The notes under the pieces: model-generated
Seen by the model: the letters and a program-made list of their open reading frames with translations, nothing else
The model's database searches: none
What the model was told of the DNA's origin: nothing
Translations under genes and position numbers: made by a program
In this document: piece after piece, positions 21,872-30,380 of the stretch
Position numbering within the stretch: position 1 is the stretch's first letter
Layout: each line of letters opens with the position of its first letter
Origin: Kallipyga gabonensis
Lineage (GTDB): Bacteria > Bacillota > Clostridia > Tissierellales > Peptoniphilaceae
NCBI RefSeq assembly: GCF_001286805.1
Contig: NZ_CXYV01000002.1
Coordinates: 1-64,000, forward strand
Length of the DNA stretch: 64,000 nucleotides
Reading direction: 5' to 3'

Positions 21872-22966
21872 ATGAAACTCGGAATTGTCGGCCTGCCCAA
21901 CGTAGGCAAGTCCACTTTATTCAATGCCATCACCAAATCCGCCGCCCCGGCTGAAAACTACCCCTTCTGCACCATCGACCCCAATGTAGGCCTGGTTGAG
22001 GTGCCGGACGACCGCCTCTCCACTCTGACAGAGATGTTCCATTCCAAAAAGACCATACCGGCTGCTGTAGAATTTGTAGATATTGCCGGCCTGGTCCGGG
22101 GAGCCTCCAAAGGAGAGGGTTTAGGCAACAAGTTCCTGGAAAATATCCGTTCCACCGATGCCATCGTCGAAGTTCTCCGCTGCTTTGAAGACCCTAACGT
22201 CACCCATGTGGATGGAGAAGTTGACCCCTTGCGGGATATTGAGACCATCAATCTGGAACTCATCCTGGCTGACCTTGAACAAATTGATCGCCTCTTGGCC
22301 AAGCAGGAAAAGGTGGCCAAGGCGGACAAGGCTGCCCGACCGGAATTGGACCTTCTCCGCCGCTTGGATGAGGTCCTATCTGAAGGCAAGTCGGCCAGGG
22401 TCCTGGACCTCAACGACGAGGAAGAGAAATTCCTCCGCAACTACCAACTCCTCTCCCTCAAGCCCATTATCTATGTCGCTAACATCGGTGAAGAGGAGAT
22501 CAGCCAAGAGGGATCTTCCAATCCCCATGTTCAAGCCATCAAGAACTTTGCTCAGGGGGAAGATGCCCGGGTACTTGCCATCTCCGCCAAGGCCGAGCAG
22601 GAAATTGCCCTCCTCCCCGATGAGGAAAAGAAAGAATTCCTGGACATGCTGGGGGTGGAAAGCTCGGGTCTGGACCGCCTGATCGTGGCTTCCTATGACC
22701 TCCTGGGCCTCATGTCCTTCCTAACCACAGGCGAGGATGAAACCCGGGCCTGGACCATCAAAAAAGGAACCCCCGCCCTGGAGGCGGCCGGCAAGATCCA
22801 CACCGACATCCAAAGAGGCTTCATCCGGGCCGAGATCGTCTCCTACGATGACCTGGTTGACTACGGGTCCATGAACGCCGTCCGGGAGGCCGGTAAGGTA
22901 AGACTGGAAGGAAAAGAATACATCATGCAGGATGGGGACATCGTCCACTTCCGCTTTAACGTCTGA
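21872..22966 (+). CDS. ychF: Redox-regulated ATPase YchF (OLA1 family)
   Basis: 364 residues, the standard length. The G1 motif [15 protein letters not shown] is near the N-terminus, the G3 region is [22 protein letters not shown], and the C-terminal TGS domain ends in [18 protein letters not shown]. The family has NxxE in place of NKxD at G4 (here in the YVANIGEEE region), which shifts specificity to ATP. YchF binds ribosomes and is tied to oxidative stress responses. The start follows GAAGGAGCCTCT. It is a single-gene plus-strand unit that shares a bidirectional terminator with hppA. Confidence 0.97.
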   Translation: MKLGIVGLPNVGKSTLFNAITKSAAPAENYPFCTIDPNVGLVEVPDDRLSTLTEMFHSKKTIPAAVEFVDIAGLVRGASKGEGLGNKFLENIRSTDAIVEVLRCFEDPNVTHVDGEVDPLRDIETINLELILADLEQIDRLLAKQEKVAKADKAARPELDLLRRLDEVLSEGKSARVLDLNDEEEKFLRNYQLLSLKPIIYVANIGEEEISQEGSSNPHVQAIKNFAQGEDARVLAISAKAEQEIALLPDEEKKEFLDMLGVESSGLDRLIVASYDLLGLMSFLTTGEDETRAWTIKKGTPALEAAGKIHTDIQRGFIRAEIVSYDDLVDYGSMNAVREAGKVRLEGKEYIMQDGDIVHFRFNV

Positions 22967-22988
22967 TCCATCCCCTATTTTGTCCATA

Positions 22989-23022
22989 AAAAAAGCTTCG
23001 GCCTGTGCCGAAGCTTTTTCTT
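22989..23022. terminator. Bidirectional terminator between ychF and hppA
   Basis: A perfect 10-bp stem AAGCTTCGGC / GCCGAAGCTT with a CTGT loop is flanked by an A run on the left and a T run on the right. It can therefore end both the plus-strand ychF and the minus-strand hppA transcripts. Confidence 0.9.
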
Positions 23023-23054
23023 TTCTGTTCTTTTATTCCTGCCATTCGGAAGAA

Positions 23055-25061
23055 TTACCGTAAGAAGAGGGGGACAAAGATCAAGGAGACCGTGGTCATG
23101 AGCTTGATCAGGATATTGATGGATGGGCCGGAAGTGTCCTTGAGAGGATCGCCTACGGTGTCGCCGATGACCCCGGCTTTATGAGCTTCAGAGCCCTTTC
23201 CGCCGTACTGTCCGCCTTCGATATACTTCTTTGCATTGTCCCAGGCACCGCCGGCATTGGACATGAAGATGGCCATGAGAACGCCGGTGATCAGTGCCCC
23301 GACCAGGAGTCCGCCCAAAGCGGAAACGCCAAGGAGGAAGCCGACCACAACCGGAGCAACGATGGCAACGGCCCCCGGAAGGATCATCTTCCGAAGAGAA
23401 GCTTGGGTGGAGATGTCAATGCAACGGCCGTATTCCGGCTGGGATGTTCCCTGCATGATCCCGGGATCCGATTGGAATTGATGACGAACTTCTTCTACCA
23501 TGTGGTTGGCTGCATCGCCCACGGCTGTCATCGTAAGAGCGGAGAAAAGGAAGGGGAGCATGCCACCGATAAAGGCACCGGCGATGACCTGGGGGTTGGT
23601 GATGTCCAGCCCTTCCAGGTGGGCGGCCTGGGTAAAAGAGGCAAAGAGAGAAAGAGCAGTCAGAGCAGCAGACCCGATAGCGAAGCCCTTTCCAATGGCT
23701 GCGGTGGTATTACCCACGGAATCCAGGTGGTCGGTGATATCACGAACGGATTCGGGAAGACCGGCCATTTCAGCAATGCCGCCGGCATTATCCGCCACCG
23801 GTCCATAAGCGTCCACAGCAATGGTCATGGCACAGGTGGAAAGCATGCCCAGGGCAGCCAGGGAGAGGCCGAAGAGACCGGCTGCTTCACCCATGGAGGC
23901 CATGGAAGCATAAGAGAAGATGATACCTAAGGCAATAAAGATCAGGGGGGCGGCGGTGGATTGCATGCCGGAAGCTAAACCGGCAATGATGTTGGTGGCC
24001 GCACCGGTCTGTGACTCCTCCGCAATTTTCTTTACGAAGGGGAAGGAGTCAGAGGTATAGATTTCCGTTAGCTTGGAAATCAGGAGCCCAACTACTACGC
24101 CGACAATGACGGGAAGGAAAGGCTTATAGTCCTGGAAAAAGATAAAGGAGAAAACCAGAGAAGCTAAGAGCATAACCCCCGAGGAGATCAAAGTCCCCAT
24201 GTTGAGGGATTTTTGGGGATCCTCGGACTCACCGCGAACCGATTCTATGCCCACGGCAGAAGCGACAATTCCGGAAGCGACAATAGCAAAAGCAAAGGAA
24301 ATTCCGGTATCCTTGAAGGCCAAAAAACCCAGGGTCAAGGCGGAGAGGATGGCCCCGACATAAGATTCAAAGAGGTCAGCCCCCATGCCGGCCACATCAC
24401 CGACATTATCGCCAACGTTATCAGCAATAACAGCGGGGTTTCTGGGGTCATCCTCAGGAATCCCAGCTTCAACCTTGCCGACCAGGTCAGCACCAACATC
24501 AGCGGCTTTCGTATAAATTCCGCCGCCAACACGAGCAAAGAGGGCGACAGAAGAAGCCCCCAGGGAGAATCCGGTGACAATCTGAACATCTCGGAAAATC
24601 AAATAAAAAAGGCCCATGCCACAAGCACCAAGGCCCACAACGATCAAGCCCATGACGGATCCTGAGCTAAAAGCTACCTTGAGGGCATGGCTCATTCCTC
24701 CCCGTGCAGCGGCGTTGGTTGTGCGAACATTCGCTGCTGTCGCTGAATTCATTCCGACAAATCCGGCTACCATGGAGGACAAGGCCCCGAATAAGAAGCA
24801 GAGGGCGGTCATCCATTGGCCCAAAAGCAGACCAATCAGCAAAAATAAAACGCCGGCAAAGGCAGCGATGGAAATATACTCGCGGCGGAGGAAGGCGAAA
24901 GCGCCATTCCGAATGAGCCCGGCTAAGTAGGTCATCCTCTCATTGCCTGTGGGGAGGAGCTGGATCTTCCGCATCTTTTGGATGGACAGGAAGATGGCAG
25001 CCGCTCCGACAATGATGGAGAGGACGCCAAAAAATACCATTGTAAACATAAGAGCCTCCAT
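23055..25061 (-). CDS. hppA: Membrane-bound pyrophosphatase, probably K+-dependent
   Basis: 668 residues with about 16 membrane segments. The PPi/Mg site is plain: [20 protein letters not shown] and [20 protein letters not shown], plus the C-terminal [15 protein letters not shown]. The enzyme hydrolyses PPi and pumps H+ and/or Na+ out of the cytoplasm. In the motif [10 protein letters not shown] an Ala occupies the position that is Lys in K+-independent enzymes, which points to the K+-dependent class. The pumped ion cannot be decided by eye. It has its own promoter and shares a terminator with ychF. It could recover energy from biosynthetic PPi in this anaerobe. Confidence 0.96.
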   Translation of the reverse strand: MEALMFTMVFFGVLSIIVGAAAIFLSIQKMRKIQLLPTGNERMTYLAGLIRNGAFAFLRREYISIAAFAGVLFLLIGLLLGQWMTALCFLFGALSSMVAGFVGMNSATAANVRTTNAAARGGMSHALKVAFSSGSVMGLIVVGLGACGMGLFYLIFRDVQIVTGFSLGASSVALFARVGGGIYTKAADVGADLVGKVEAGIPEDDPRNPAVIADNVGDNVGDVAGMGADLFESYVGAILSALTLGFLAFKDTGISFAFAIVASGIVASAVGIESVRGESEDPQKSLNMGTLISSGVMLLASLVFSFIFFQDYKPFLPVIVGVVVGLLISKLTEIYTSDSFPFVKKIAEESQTGAATNIIAGLASGMQSTAAPLIFIALGIIFSYASMASMGEAAGLFGLSLAALGMLSTCAMTIAVDAYGPVADNAGGIAEMAGLPESVRDITDHLDSVGNTTAAIGKGFAIGSAALTALSLFASFTQAAHLEGLDITNPQVIAGAFIGGMLPFLFSALTMTAVGDAANHMVEEVRHQFQSDPGIMQGTSQPEYGRCIDISTQASLRKMILPGAVAIVAPVVVGFLLGVSALGGLLVGALITGVLMAIFMSNAGGAWDNAKKYIEGGQYGGKGSEAHKAGVIGDTVGDPLKDTSGPSINILIKLMTTVSLIFVPLFLR

Positions 25062-25091
25062 AAAAAGTTATAAAAACCTGGCTTGGACGAT

Positions 25092-25121
25092 CCGCAGAAA
25101 AATCCCAAAAGGGAAATGCGG
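25092..25121 (-). other. Hairpin in the hppA leader
   Basis: On the minus strand CCGCA...TGCGG encloses an inner TCCC-TTTT-GGGA stem, between the hppA promoter and its ribosome-binding site. It has no T tract directly after it. It may be an RNA stability or control element; I recognise no riboswitch class. Confidence 0.4.
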
Positions 25122-25139
25122 TGTCCCTTCCTTTAACAC

Positions 25140-25168
25140 ATATTAACACGGGAGAAAGGATTTCACAA
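25140..25168 (-). promoter_or_regulatory. Promoter of hppA
   Basis: On the minus strand TTGTGA (25163-25168), 17 bases, TAATAT (25140-25145), about 80 bases before the hppA start. Confidence 0.6.
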
Positions 25169-25227
25169 TTGAATACGAGATCGTTTTTCCAAATTTTTCA
25201 AGCTCTTTTTTGTTGATTTTTCTTCTT

Positions 25228-25239
25228 TAATGGTATAAG
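25228..25239 (+). promoter_or_regulatory. Promoter -10 region of mscL
   Basis: TGGTATAAG, an extended -10 element, lies about 85 bases before mscL; TTGTTG some 18 bases upstream may serve as a weak -35. Confidence 0.5.
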
Positions 25240-25324
25240 TGAAGAGGAAAGAATTTATTGATTGATCGATAGAGGCCCACTATTTCCCATTTTACTTTCC
25301 GGGCCCAAAAGAAAGGATTTTTTA

Positions 25325-25732
25325 ATGATCAAAGAATTTAAGGAATTTATCTCCCGTGGTAATGTCATGGATATGGCTGTCGGTGTCATTCTCGCCACTG
25401 CTTTTAAGGCAATTATCGACTCTCTGGTAGCTGATATTATCACTCCCCTTCTGAATGTCTTTCTGAAAGATGTTAACTTCCAGGATTGGGTGGTCAAGGC
25501 CGGCCCCATTGAATTCGGTGTCGGCAACTTCATCAACCAGGTGATCTCCTTCCTGGTCATTGCTTTGGTTCTCTTCTTCATTATTAAAGCCATGAATAAG
25601 GCGAAGAATCTCAAGGGAACAAAAGAAGAAGTTGCCGAAGAGGCGACAACGAAAATCTGTCCCTACTGCAAGTCGGAAATTGATATTCACGCCACCCGTT
25701 GCCCTCACTGCACCAGCTCTCTGGAATCGTAA
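25325..25732 (+). CDS. mscL: Large-conductance mechanosensitive channel with C-terminal zinc ribbon
   Basis: 135 residues from the ATG at 25325 (GAAAGGATTTTTTA precedes; upstream in-frame ATG lacks a site). The MscL fold is clear: N-terminal amphipathic helix IKEFKEFISRGNVMDMAVGVI, TM1, periplasmic loop and TM2 ending IIKAMNKAKN. After a short Lys/Glu linker comes a zinc-ribbon-like module, CPYCKSEIDIHATRCPHC, replacing the plain C-terminal helix bundle. MscL releases solutes under hypo-osmotic shock. Such zinc-ribbon MscL forms occur in other Firmicutes as far as I recall; the ribbon's role is unknown. Confidence 0.95.
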   Translation: MIKEFKEFISRGNVMDMAVGVILATAFKAIIDSLVADIITPLLNVFLKDVNFQDWVVKAGPIEFGVGNFINQVISFLVIALVLFFIIKAMNKAKNLKGTKEEVAEEATTKICPYCKSEIDIHATRCPHCTSSLES

Positions 25733-25741
25733 AAGAAGAGG

Positions 25742-25770
25742 CCTCCGTCATGTAGACGGAGGTTTTTTTT
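25742..25770 (+). terminator. Terminator after mscL
   Basis: Perfect 8-bp stem CCTCCGTC / GACGGAGG with a five-base loop, followed by eight T. On the other strand the same stem follows the RNase H stop and may act weakly there too. Confidence 0.9.
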
Positions 25771-26399
25771 TAGCTATTGATCTCCATGTTTGCTCCTTTT
25801 TTTGCCAGGAGATCCGCTTCTTCGTTATATTCCACCCCGGTATGAGCCTCTTCCTTAACAAAAGAAAGGACCAAGTCCTCCCCCATCTTTTGAGCATAGG
25901 CTCGATACTCCTGAGTTAAGGGGAGATTGGCCTTCCATTCCCCCATGGCCCAGTGGCGGATCCCGGCATAATCATAATGGATCGTTAGGGATATTGCCCC
26001 TCTTTGCAGGGCCTCTTTCATGGCAACCTTGGCGGCCATAACCTCTCCTACCACATTACGCGACTTAGTGTCGGAGCCGGAAACCGGACCGCAAAAAGTC
26101 TCTTTACCCTGATTGGAAAAAAGAACGACACCGTAGCCGGCCCGCTTTTTTCCGGCCAGGTAGGATCCGTCCACATAGGCAACCATTTCGCCCTCTCCTA
26201 ACCGGTTAAGATCTTCCCCTTTGTTCTCCATGGATTTTCCGTTTCCCCCCTGATCACCTCCAATGAAGGCCAGGGCTTCCTCCCGGTTGGAAAACTTTTT
26301 GTAGATTGCTCCCTTATAGCCCATCACCTGGGTTTTACAGTCTTCCCAGGAATGATAGATTCCGGGTGTTCGTCCTTCTTTTACCGCATAATACTTCAC
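25770..26399 (-). CDS. rnhA: Ribonuclease HI with N-terminal hybrid-binding domain
   Basis: 209 residues. The N-terminal 45 residues are the viroplasmin-like hybrid-binding domain (YYAVKEGRTPGIYHSWEDCK...FSNREEALAF); a charged linker leads to the RNase H fold at about 70-205. Catalytic acidic residues are visible in AYVDGSY, VGEVMAA, HYDYAGI and EEADLLAKKG. It degrades RNA in RNA-DNA hybrids. The start is a GTG (26397-26399), preceded by GTGAGGAGGTTAGG; the family sequence begins there. It lies 60 bases downstream of the alpha-amylase gene. Confidence 0.94.
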   Translation of the reverse strand: MKYYAVKEGRTPGIYHSWEDCKTQVMGYKGAIYKKFSNREEALAFIGGDQGGNGKSMENKGEDLNRLGEGEMVAYVDGSYLAGKKRAGYGVVLFSNQGKETFCGPVSGSDTKSRNVVGEVMAAKVAMKEALQRGAISLTIHYDYAGIRHWAMGEWKANLPLTQEYRAYAQKMGEDLVLSFVKEEAHTGVEYNEEADLLAKKGANMEINS

Positions 26400-26458
26400 C
26401 CTAACCTCCTCACCCTCTCCCTGAACATAAGCTCTAACATTCCTTTTTCCCTGAGGAC

Positions 26459-27910
26459 TCAGTCTTCAAGGTCCAGGTCTTTCCGTGTCCAGTAGGTCAC
26501 CGATCCCGGAGCGACGGTAAAGTTTCCGAAACCCTCATCATCAATAGTGACCTCCTCATTTTTCCCTGACCAATCCTTATATACCTGACCGGCTTCCCGG
26601 TTACCCACAAAAAGCCGCTCCTGGTCCATATCTCCTGTCGAAATCAGGACGGCAAGGGGGTAGGGGTGGTCCTCTGTTCCCCGGCGGACCCAGCCCATCT
26701 TGGTCGGGGTAACCATGTAATCGTCCTGGTCTCCGTAAGCAACCTGTTGTCGAAGTTTGAGCATCTTCTTCAGTTGCTCGCCCATGCCCGGATAATCGGC
26801 ATCAGGGATGCCCAGAAGATCGCCGGAAAAAACGCAGGGGTATCCATCTTTACGGAATAAAATGAGGGCATAAGCAATTTCCTTAAACCAATTGTCCACC
26901 CAGGATTGGAGGGACTGGCCGGGCTGGGAATCATGGTTATCCACAAAGGTCACTGCCGTCAGAGGCTTATCCTGAACCAGGGATCCATCGAAAATCTTTC
27001 GTATATCGTAGTTAGGATCCGAGGCGGCCTGAGCAAAGTTAAAATGTAGGGGGACATCAAAGAGGTCCACATTGTACCCTGTATTCTCCAAATAGTGGTC
27101 CATAACCTCCTGGTTATTCCTCCAATATTCCCCAACAAAATAGAAATCGGGCTTTTCTTCCAGAATATGGGCGGAGAGCTTATCAATGAAGTTGGACGAG
27201 ATGTGTTTGAGGGCATCATAGCGGAATCCATCGTAACCCATCTCATTGACCATGAAGTCAGCCACACGGGTAAGCTCCTCCACTACATCCGGGTGGTCAT
27301 GGTCGATGTCGGCCGCCATCAGGTAGTCAAAATTCCCCTTTTCCAGATCCGTTCCCCGGTTCCAATATTTTCCCTCGCCCATTATTCGGTAGATGGCATT
27401 TGTCCCCGTCTTTTGGTCAAAGTCAATTCCATTAAAATGATAATAGTGCCAAATGAAGTCAGAATACTTTCCCTTTCTTCCCGGAAAAGTAAACTTGGTC
27501 CAACCCTCAATGTCCTGGGCTTCCGCAACGTCTTTTGACCGGTCATTTTGGTCCACCATAACCGCCTGAAAGACCTCGCTTTCATCCGCCCCGTTTTTAT
27601 GGTTAAATACCATATCTGCATAGACCTGTAAACCTTGGTCATGGAGGGCCAGGATTGCCCCTTCCAACTCCTTACGGGTTCCATACCGGGTCCGGACGCT
27701 CCCCTTCTGATCAAACTCGCCCAGATCCCAATAGTCGTAAGACCCGTAGCCCACATCCTGGGGGCTGGTTCCTTTGGCTGCCGGCGGCATCCAAACGCCA
27801 GATATTCCCAACTTAGCCAGTTCCCCTGCCTTTTCCGCCAGTTCTTTATATAAACAGTTCTCCGGATAATCCCAATAAAAAGCCTGGTACATCACCCCAT
27901 TTTTCTTCAT
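26459..27910 (-). CDS. Cytoplasmic alpha-amylase, GH13
   Basis: 483 residues with no signal peptide. It resembles the cytosolic bacterial alpha-amylases (E. coli AmyS, GH13 subfamily 5). The four GH13 signatures are present: ADMVFNHK, GFRYDALKH (nucleophile Asp), FVGEYW (acid/base Glu) and FVDNHDSQ (transition-state Asp). The start MKKNGVMYQAFYWD is typical for the group. It hydrolyses internal alpha-1,4 bonds of glycogen or imported maltodextrins. RNase HI lies downstream. No obvious glycogen or maltose genes are in the window. Confidence 0.93.
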   Translation of the reverse strand: MKKNGVMYQAFYWDYPENCLYKELAEKAGELAKLGISGVWMPPAAKGTSPQDVGYGSYDYWDLGEFDQKGSVRTRYGTRKELEGAILALHDQGLQVYADMVFNHKNGADESEVFQAVMVDQNDRSKDVAEAQDIEGWTKFTFPGRKGKYSDFIWHYYHFNGIDFDQKTGTNAIYRIMGEGKYWNRGTDLEKGNFDYLMAADIDHDHPDVVEELTRVADFMVNEMGYDGFRYDALKHISSNFIDKLSAHILEEKPDFYFVGEYWRNNQEVMDHYLENTGYNVDLFDVPLHFNFAQAASDPNYDIRKIFDGSLVQDKPLTAVTFVDNHDSQPGQSLQSWVDNWFKEIAYALILFRKDGYPCVFSGDLLGIPDADYPGMGEQLKKMLKLRQQVAYGDQDDYMVTPTKMGWVRRGTEDHPYPLAVLISTGDMDQERLFVGNREAGQVYKDWSGKNEEVTIDDEGFGNFTVAPGSVTYWTRKDLDLED

Positions 27911-28045
27911 TTTCTTTCCTTCCTATGTATAAAATCGCTATTTTCTTAAAATCTCTCTTCCCTACAGAACAGATTATAAGGCAAACAGATAGTTTACCTA
28001 TACCCCACCAAGGGTCAAGCCTTCTTCCCACAAAAGGGAGAGAAT

Positions 28046-28070
28046 AAAAAAAAGAAGCCCATTGGGCTTC
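28046..28070 (-). terminator. Terminator of the SRP RNA
   Basis: On the minus strand GAAGCCC-AAT-GGGCTTC followed by eight T, directly at the 3' end of the SRP RNA. Confidence 0.9.
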
Positions 28071-28071
28071 T

Positions 28072-28340
28072 CCATAAGACCGCACACCCGGCTTTGAAGC
28101 CAGGAGCAGGTTTCTTTCCGGGTAGTTTGCTCGTACACGGCTGCCTCAGTACACATGAAGGTGGACCACTTAATGCTGCTTCCTTCCGGATCTGACATGG
28201 TTCATGGCTCTCCATTGCCTGAGACCGTGTAGTCAACACCACTTGCCAAGACTTACGTCTGCTCGCAAAACCCCGAGGCCGGGAATTCTACCCTGCTATA
28301 GCGGATTGCAGGTTCAGGGCACCGCTAACTCCCCGTATAG
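28072..28340 (-). ncRNA. ffs: Signal recognition particle RNA, large Alu-containing type
   Basis: The minus strand contains the universally conserved tip GTCAGATCCGGAAGGAAGCAGC (Ffh-binding loop), flanked by complementary arms. Upstream lies the Clostridia-type Alu-domain sequence GGGAGTTAGCGGTGCCCTG, AACCTGCAATCCGCTATAGCAGGGT. The total of about 268 bases is that of the large Gram-positive form (B. subtilis scRNA). Exact ends are approximate. It starts within a few bases of the tRNA-Ser 3' end, so both probably come from one transcript. Confidence 0.93.
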
Positions 28341-28344
28341 TGCA

Positions 28345-28431
28345 CGGAGAGTGAGGGATTCGAACCCTCGATACGCTGTTGCGTATACATGATTTCCAAT
28401 CATGCTCCTTCGGCCACTCGGACAACTCTCC
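28345..28431 (-). tRNA. tRNA-Ser (anticodon GGA)
   Basis: 87-base minus-strand sequence with acceptor GGAGAGT/ACTCTCC and discriminator G. The anticodon stem CATGA/TCATG holds loop TTGGAAA, giving GGA. A long variable arm (TACGC...GCGTA), typical of class II tRNAs, is present. CCA is not encoded. Promoter at 28493-28522. Confidence 0.97.
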
Positions 28432-28492
28432 AGACCTACAAAAATGTAGATGAATTTTCCTAAAGTCCCTTTCCTTTAGGTAGTACTTTGCT

Positions 28493-28522
28493 ATTCTAAC
28501 CGAGGACACCCATTCTTGTCAA
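28493..28522 (-). promoter_or_regulatory. Promoter of tRNA-Ser and SRP RNA
   Basis: On the minus strand TTGACA (28517-28522), 18 bases, TAGAAT (28493-28498), about 60 bases upstream of tRNA-Ser. Confidence 0.75.
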
Positions 28523-28615
28523 CCGAATTATGGAACTTGTGGCAAAAAAGTGAAGGACCGGATCCCAAGGAGTCCTCCTCCGGGTCCGGCCCATTTTTTA
28601 ACGCTTAGTCATTTT

Positions 28616-28825
28616 CTACTTTATTGCGTCTGAAACTGCCTGGCTTACGGCTTTCACACCGCCAACAATAATGATTTTCTCAAAGGCTGCCTTTTGGATA
28701 TGCTTGGCCATCGACGTAGGCAGTCCGGCCATCTTCGTCAGTAGGACCGGACAGTCCGCCTTTGCTGCAATAGGTCCGGCTGCCAAGGCATCGGCAAAAC
28801 CTCCAAGCTGTTGAAAGAAAGCCAT
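28616..28825 (-). pseudogene. Remnant of a cell-wall-binding repeat 2 (CWB2) protein
   Basis: The last 60 codons (28798 downwards) encode one clean CWB2 unit: FADALAAGPIAAK, CPVLLTK, then IIIVGGVKAVSQAVSDAI. CWB2 proteins normally have three such units plus a signal peptide and an effector domain; none of these is present. The sequence upstream runs into the LURP-one gene in another frame, with no ribosome-binding site before the ATG at 28825. I read it as the 3' end of a lost surface-protein gene. An imperfect hairpin at about 28556-28592 may be its old terminator. Confidence 0.7.
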
Positions 28826-28829
28826 TATT

Positions 28830-29315
28830 TTAGCGATTATCAGCCATGTCAAGCAGGTGGTCCACCACAATCATGAGGGCCACCAATTCCTCTTCGAAAA
28901 CAGGATCGATAACCGTAATGGTATAGGTGTCACCCCAGGCCAGCCATTCCCGCTCGATATGGCCCACCAGGTCCTCTCCATTAAAAATATCAAAATCAAA
29001 GCTGAAAACCTCCCCCTCCAGTTGAAGCTGGTAGTAGTCCGAGATCACGGTGATTCGTTGACGAAAGAGGCTGAATTCCTGTTCCACCCGGAAACCTGTC
29101 CCGTCGGAAAAATCCACGGTATAGCTGGCCAGGAGCGTTGGAATCACCTTCTCGATGAGGAAGGTAAGGTCCGAGTTGAGTTTTTTCACCTCAACCCGGT
29201 GCCCGAAGAAGGTAAAATCCTGGTCCACCTGGTAGACCGGATTTTTTTCCTCGTCAAAAATCTGATAGTCATCAACGATCTTGAAGACTTTTTGCTTGGC
29301 ATAAAGTTTGTACAT
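28830..29315 (-). CDS. LURP-one-related family protein
   Basis: 161 residues. The N-terminus MYKLYAKQKVFKIVDDYQIFDEEKNP, the repeated F-FG-RVEV / FSLFRQRITV strands and the D-F-F-G-D segment fit the LOR/DUF567 (YxjI) beta-barrel fold related to Tubby C-terminal domains. Function in bacteria is unknown; lipid binding has been suggested for Tubby-like folds. The start follows AAAGGAGAAGGACC. It is 12 bases downstream of asnA and may be co-transcribed. Confidence 0.85.
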   Translation of the reverse strand: MYKLYAKQKVFKIVDDYQIFDEEKNPVYQVDQDFTFFGHRVEVKKLNSDLTFLIEKVIPTLLASYTVDFSDGTGFRVEQEFSLFRQRITVISDYYQLQLEGEVFSFDFDIFNGEDLVGHIEREWLAWGDTYTITVIDPVFEEELVALMIVVDHLLDMADNR

Positions 29316-29327
29316 GGTCCTTCTCCT

Positions 29328-30335
29328 TTATAAGAGGCGGATTCCCGCTGCCTTACAGGCTGCCTTGGTTTCCTCATCCCAGAGGCTGGCCTGAACCTCT
29401 CCGATGTGGGCGGTACCGATCATATACATGCAAAGGCGGGATTGGCCGATACCACCACCAATGGTCTGGGGGTAGTTGCCCGCTAAAAGGTTTTGATGGT
29501 AGGGAAGACTTCTTCTCTCCCCCGCCCCGGCCAGGTGGAGCTGGCGGTCCAGACTTTGGGGGTTGACCCGGATTCCCATGGAAGAAACTTCAAAGGCATC
29601 GTCCAGGATCTCATTGTAAAAAAGGATGTCGCCGTTGAGGTCCCAGTCATCATAGTCGGGGGCCCGGCCATCATGGGGCTTGCCTGAACGAAGGGGGCTG
29701 CCAATCCCCTGGATAAAGACCGTCTTTTTCTCCCGGCAGATGGCCCGCTCCCTTTCCTTGGCTGTCAGGCCGGGATAGAGATCCTCCAATTCCTGGCCGG
29801 TGATGAAGGTGACCTGACGAACAATCTCCGTATCCAGGGAGGGAAAGCGGGACTTGAGGAGGTGGTTGACATTGCAGATGGAATCGACAATCCTTTGGAC
29901 CGTCTCCCGGAGGAAGTCGGTATTCCGATCTTCCTCCCGGATGATTTCCTCCCAATCCCACTGGTCAACATAAATGGAATGGATATTGTCCAGGTCCTCA
30001 TCCCGCCGAATGGCGTTCATGTCGGTCAGGAGCCCCTCATAGGGGGAGAAACCGTAACGACCCAGAGCCTCCCGCTTCCACTTAGCCAGGGAGTGAACCA
30101 CCTCCCCTTCCTTGTCCAGGGCAGGGATGTCAAAGGCGACGGGGCGTTCCTTGCCTGAAAGGTTGTCGTTGAGACCGCTGTCCTGGGCGACGAAAAGGGG
30201 GGCTGAAACCCGCTGGAGGTTCATGGTGGTGGAGAATTCAGACTGAAAGGTCTGCTTGATATAGTCGATGGCCCGCTGAATGTCGTAGGCATCCAATTTG
30301 GGCTGGTAGTTTTTTGGGATGACAATGGGAGACAT
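29328..30335 (-). CDS. asnA: Aspartate-ammonia ligase (AsnA)
   Basis: 335 residues, normal for AsnA. Matching blocks include FVAQDSGLNDNLSG, VHSLAKWKREAL, IHSIYVDQWDWE, GKPHDGRAPDYDDW and the ATP-binding GGGIGQSRLCMYM. The enzyme makes asparagine from aspartate, ammonia and ATP through an adenylate; it is related to class II aminoacyl-tRNA synthetases. It lies 45 bases downstream of the UMF1 transporter gene in the same direction. Confidence 0.97.
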   Translation of the reverse strand: MSPIVIPKNYQPKLDAYDIQRAIDYIKQTFQSEFSTTMNLQRVSAPLFVAQDSGLNDNLSGKERPVAFDIPALDKEGEVVHSLAKWKREALGRYGFSPYEGLLTDMNAIRRDEDLDNIHSIYVDQWDWEEIIREEDRNTDFLRETVQRIVDSICNVNHLLKSRFPSLDTEIVRQVTFITGQELEDLYPGLTAKERERAICREKKTVFIQGIGSPLRSGKPHDGRAPDYDDWDLNGDILFYNEILDDAFEVSSMGIRVNPQSLDRQLHLAGAGERRSLPYHQNLLAGNYPQTIGGGIGQSRLCMYMIGTAHIGEVQASLWDEETKAACKAAGIRLL

Positions 30336-30380
30336 GAGTGCCTGCTTTCTACGAAGAAAAATGATTTGGGGCTGGATGGG

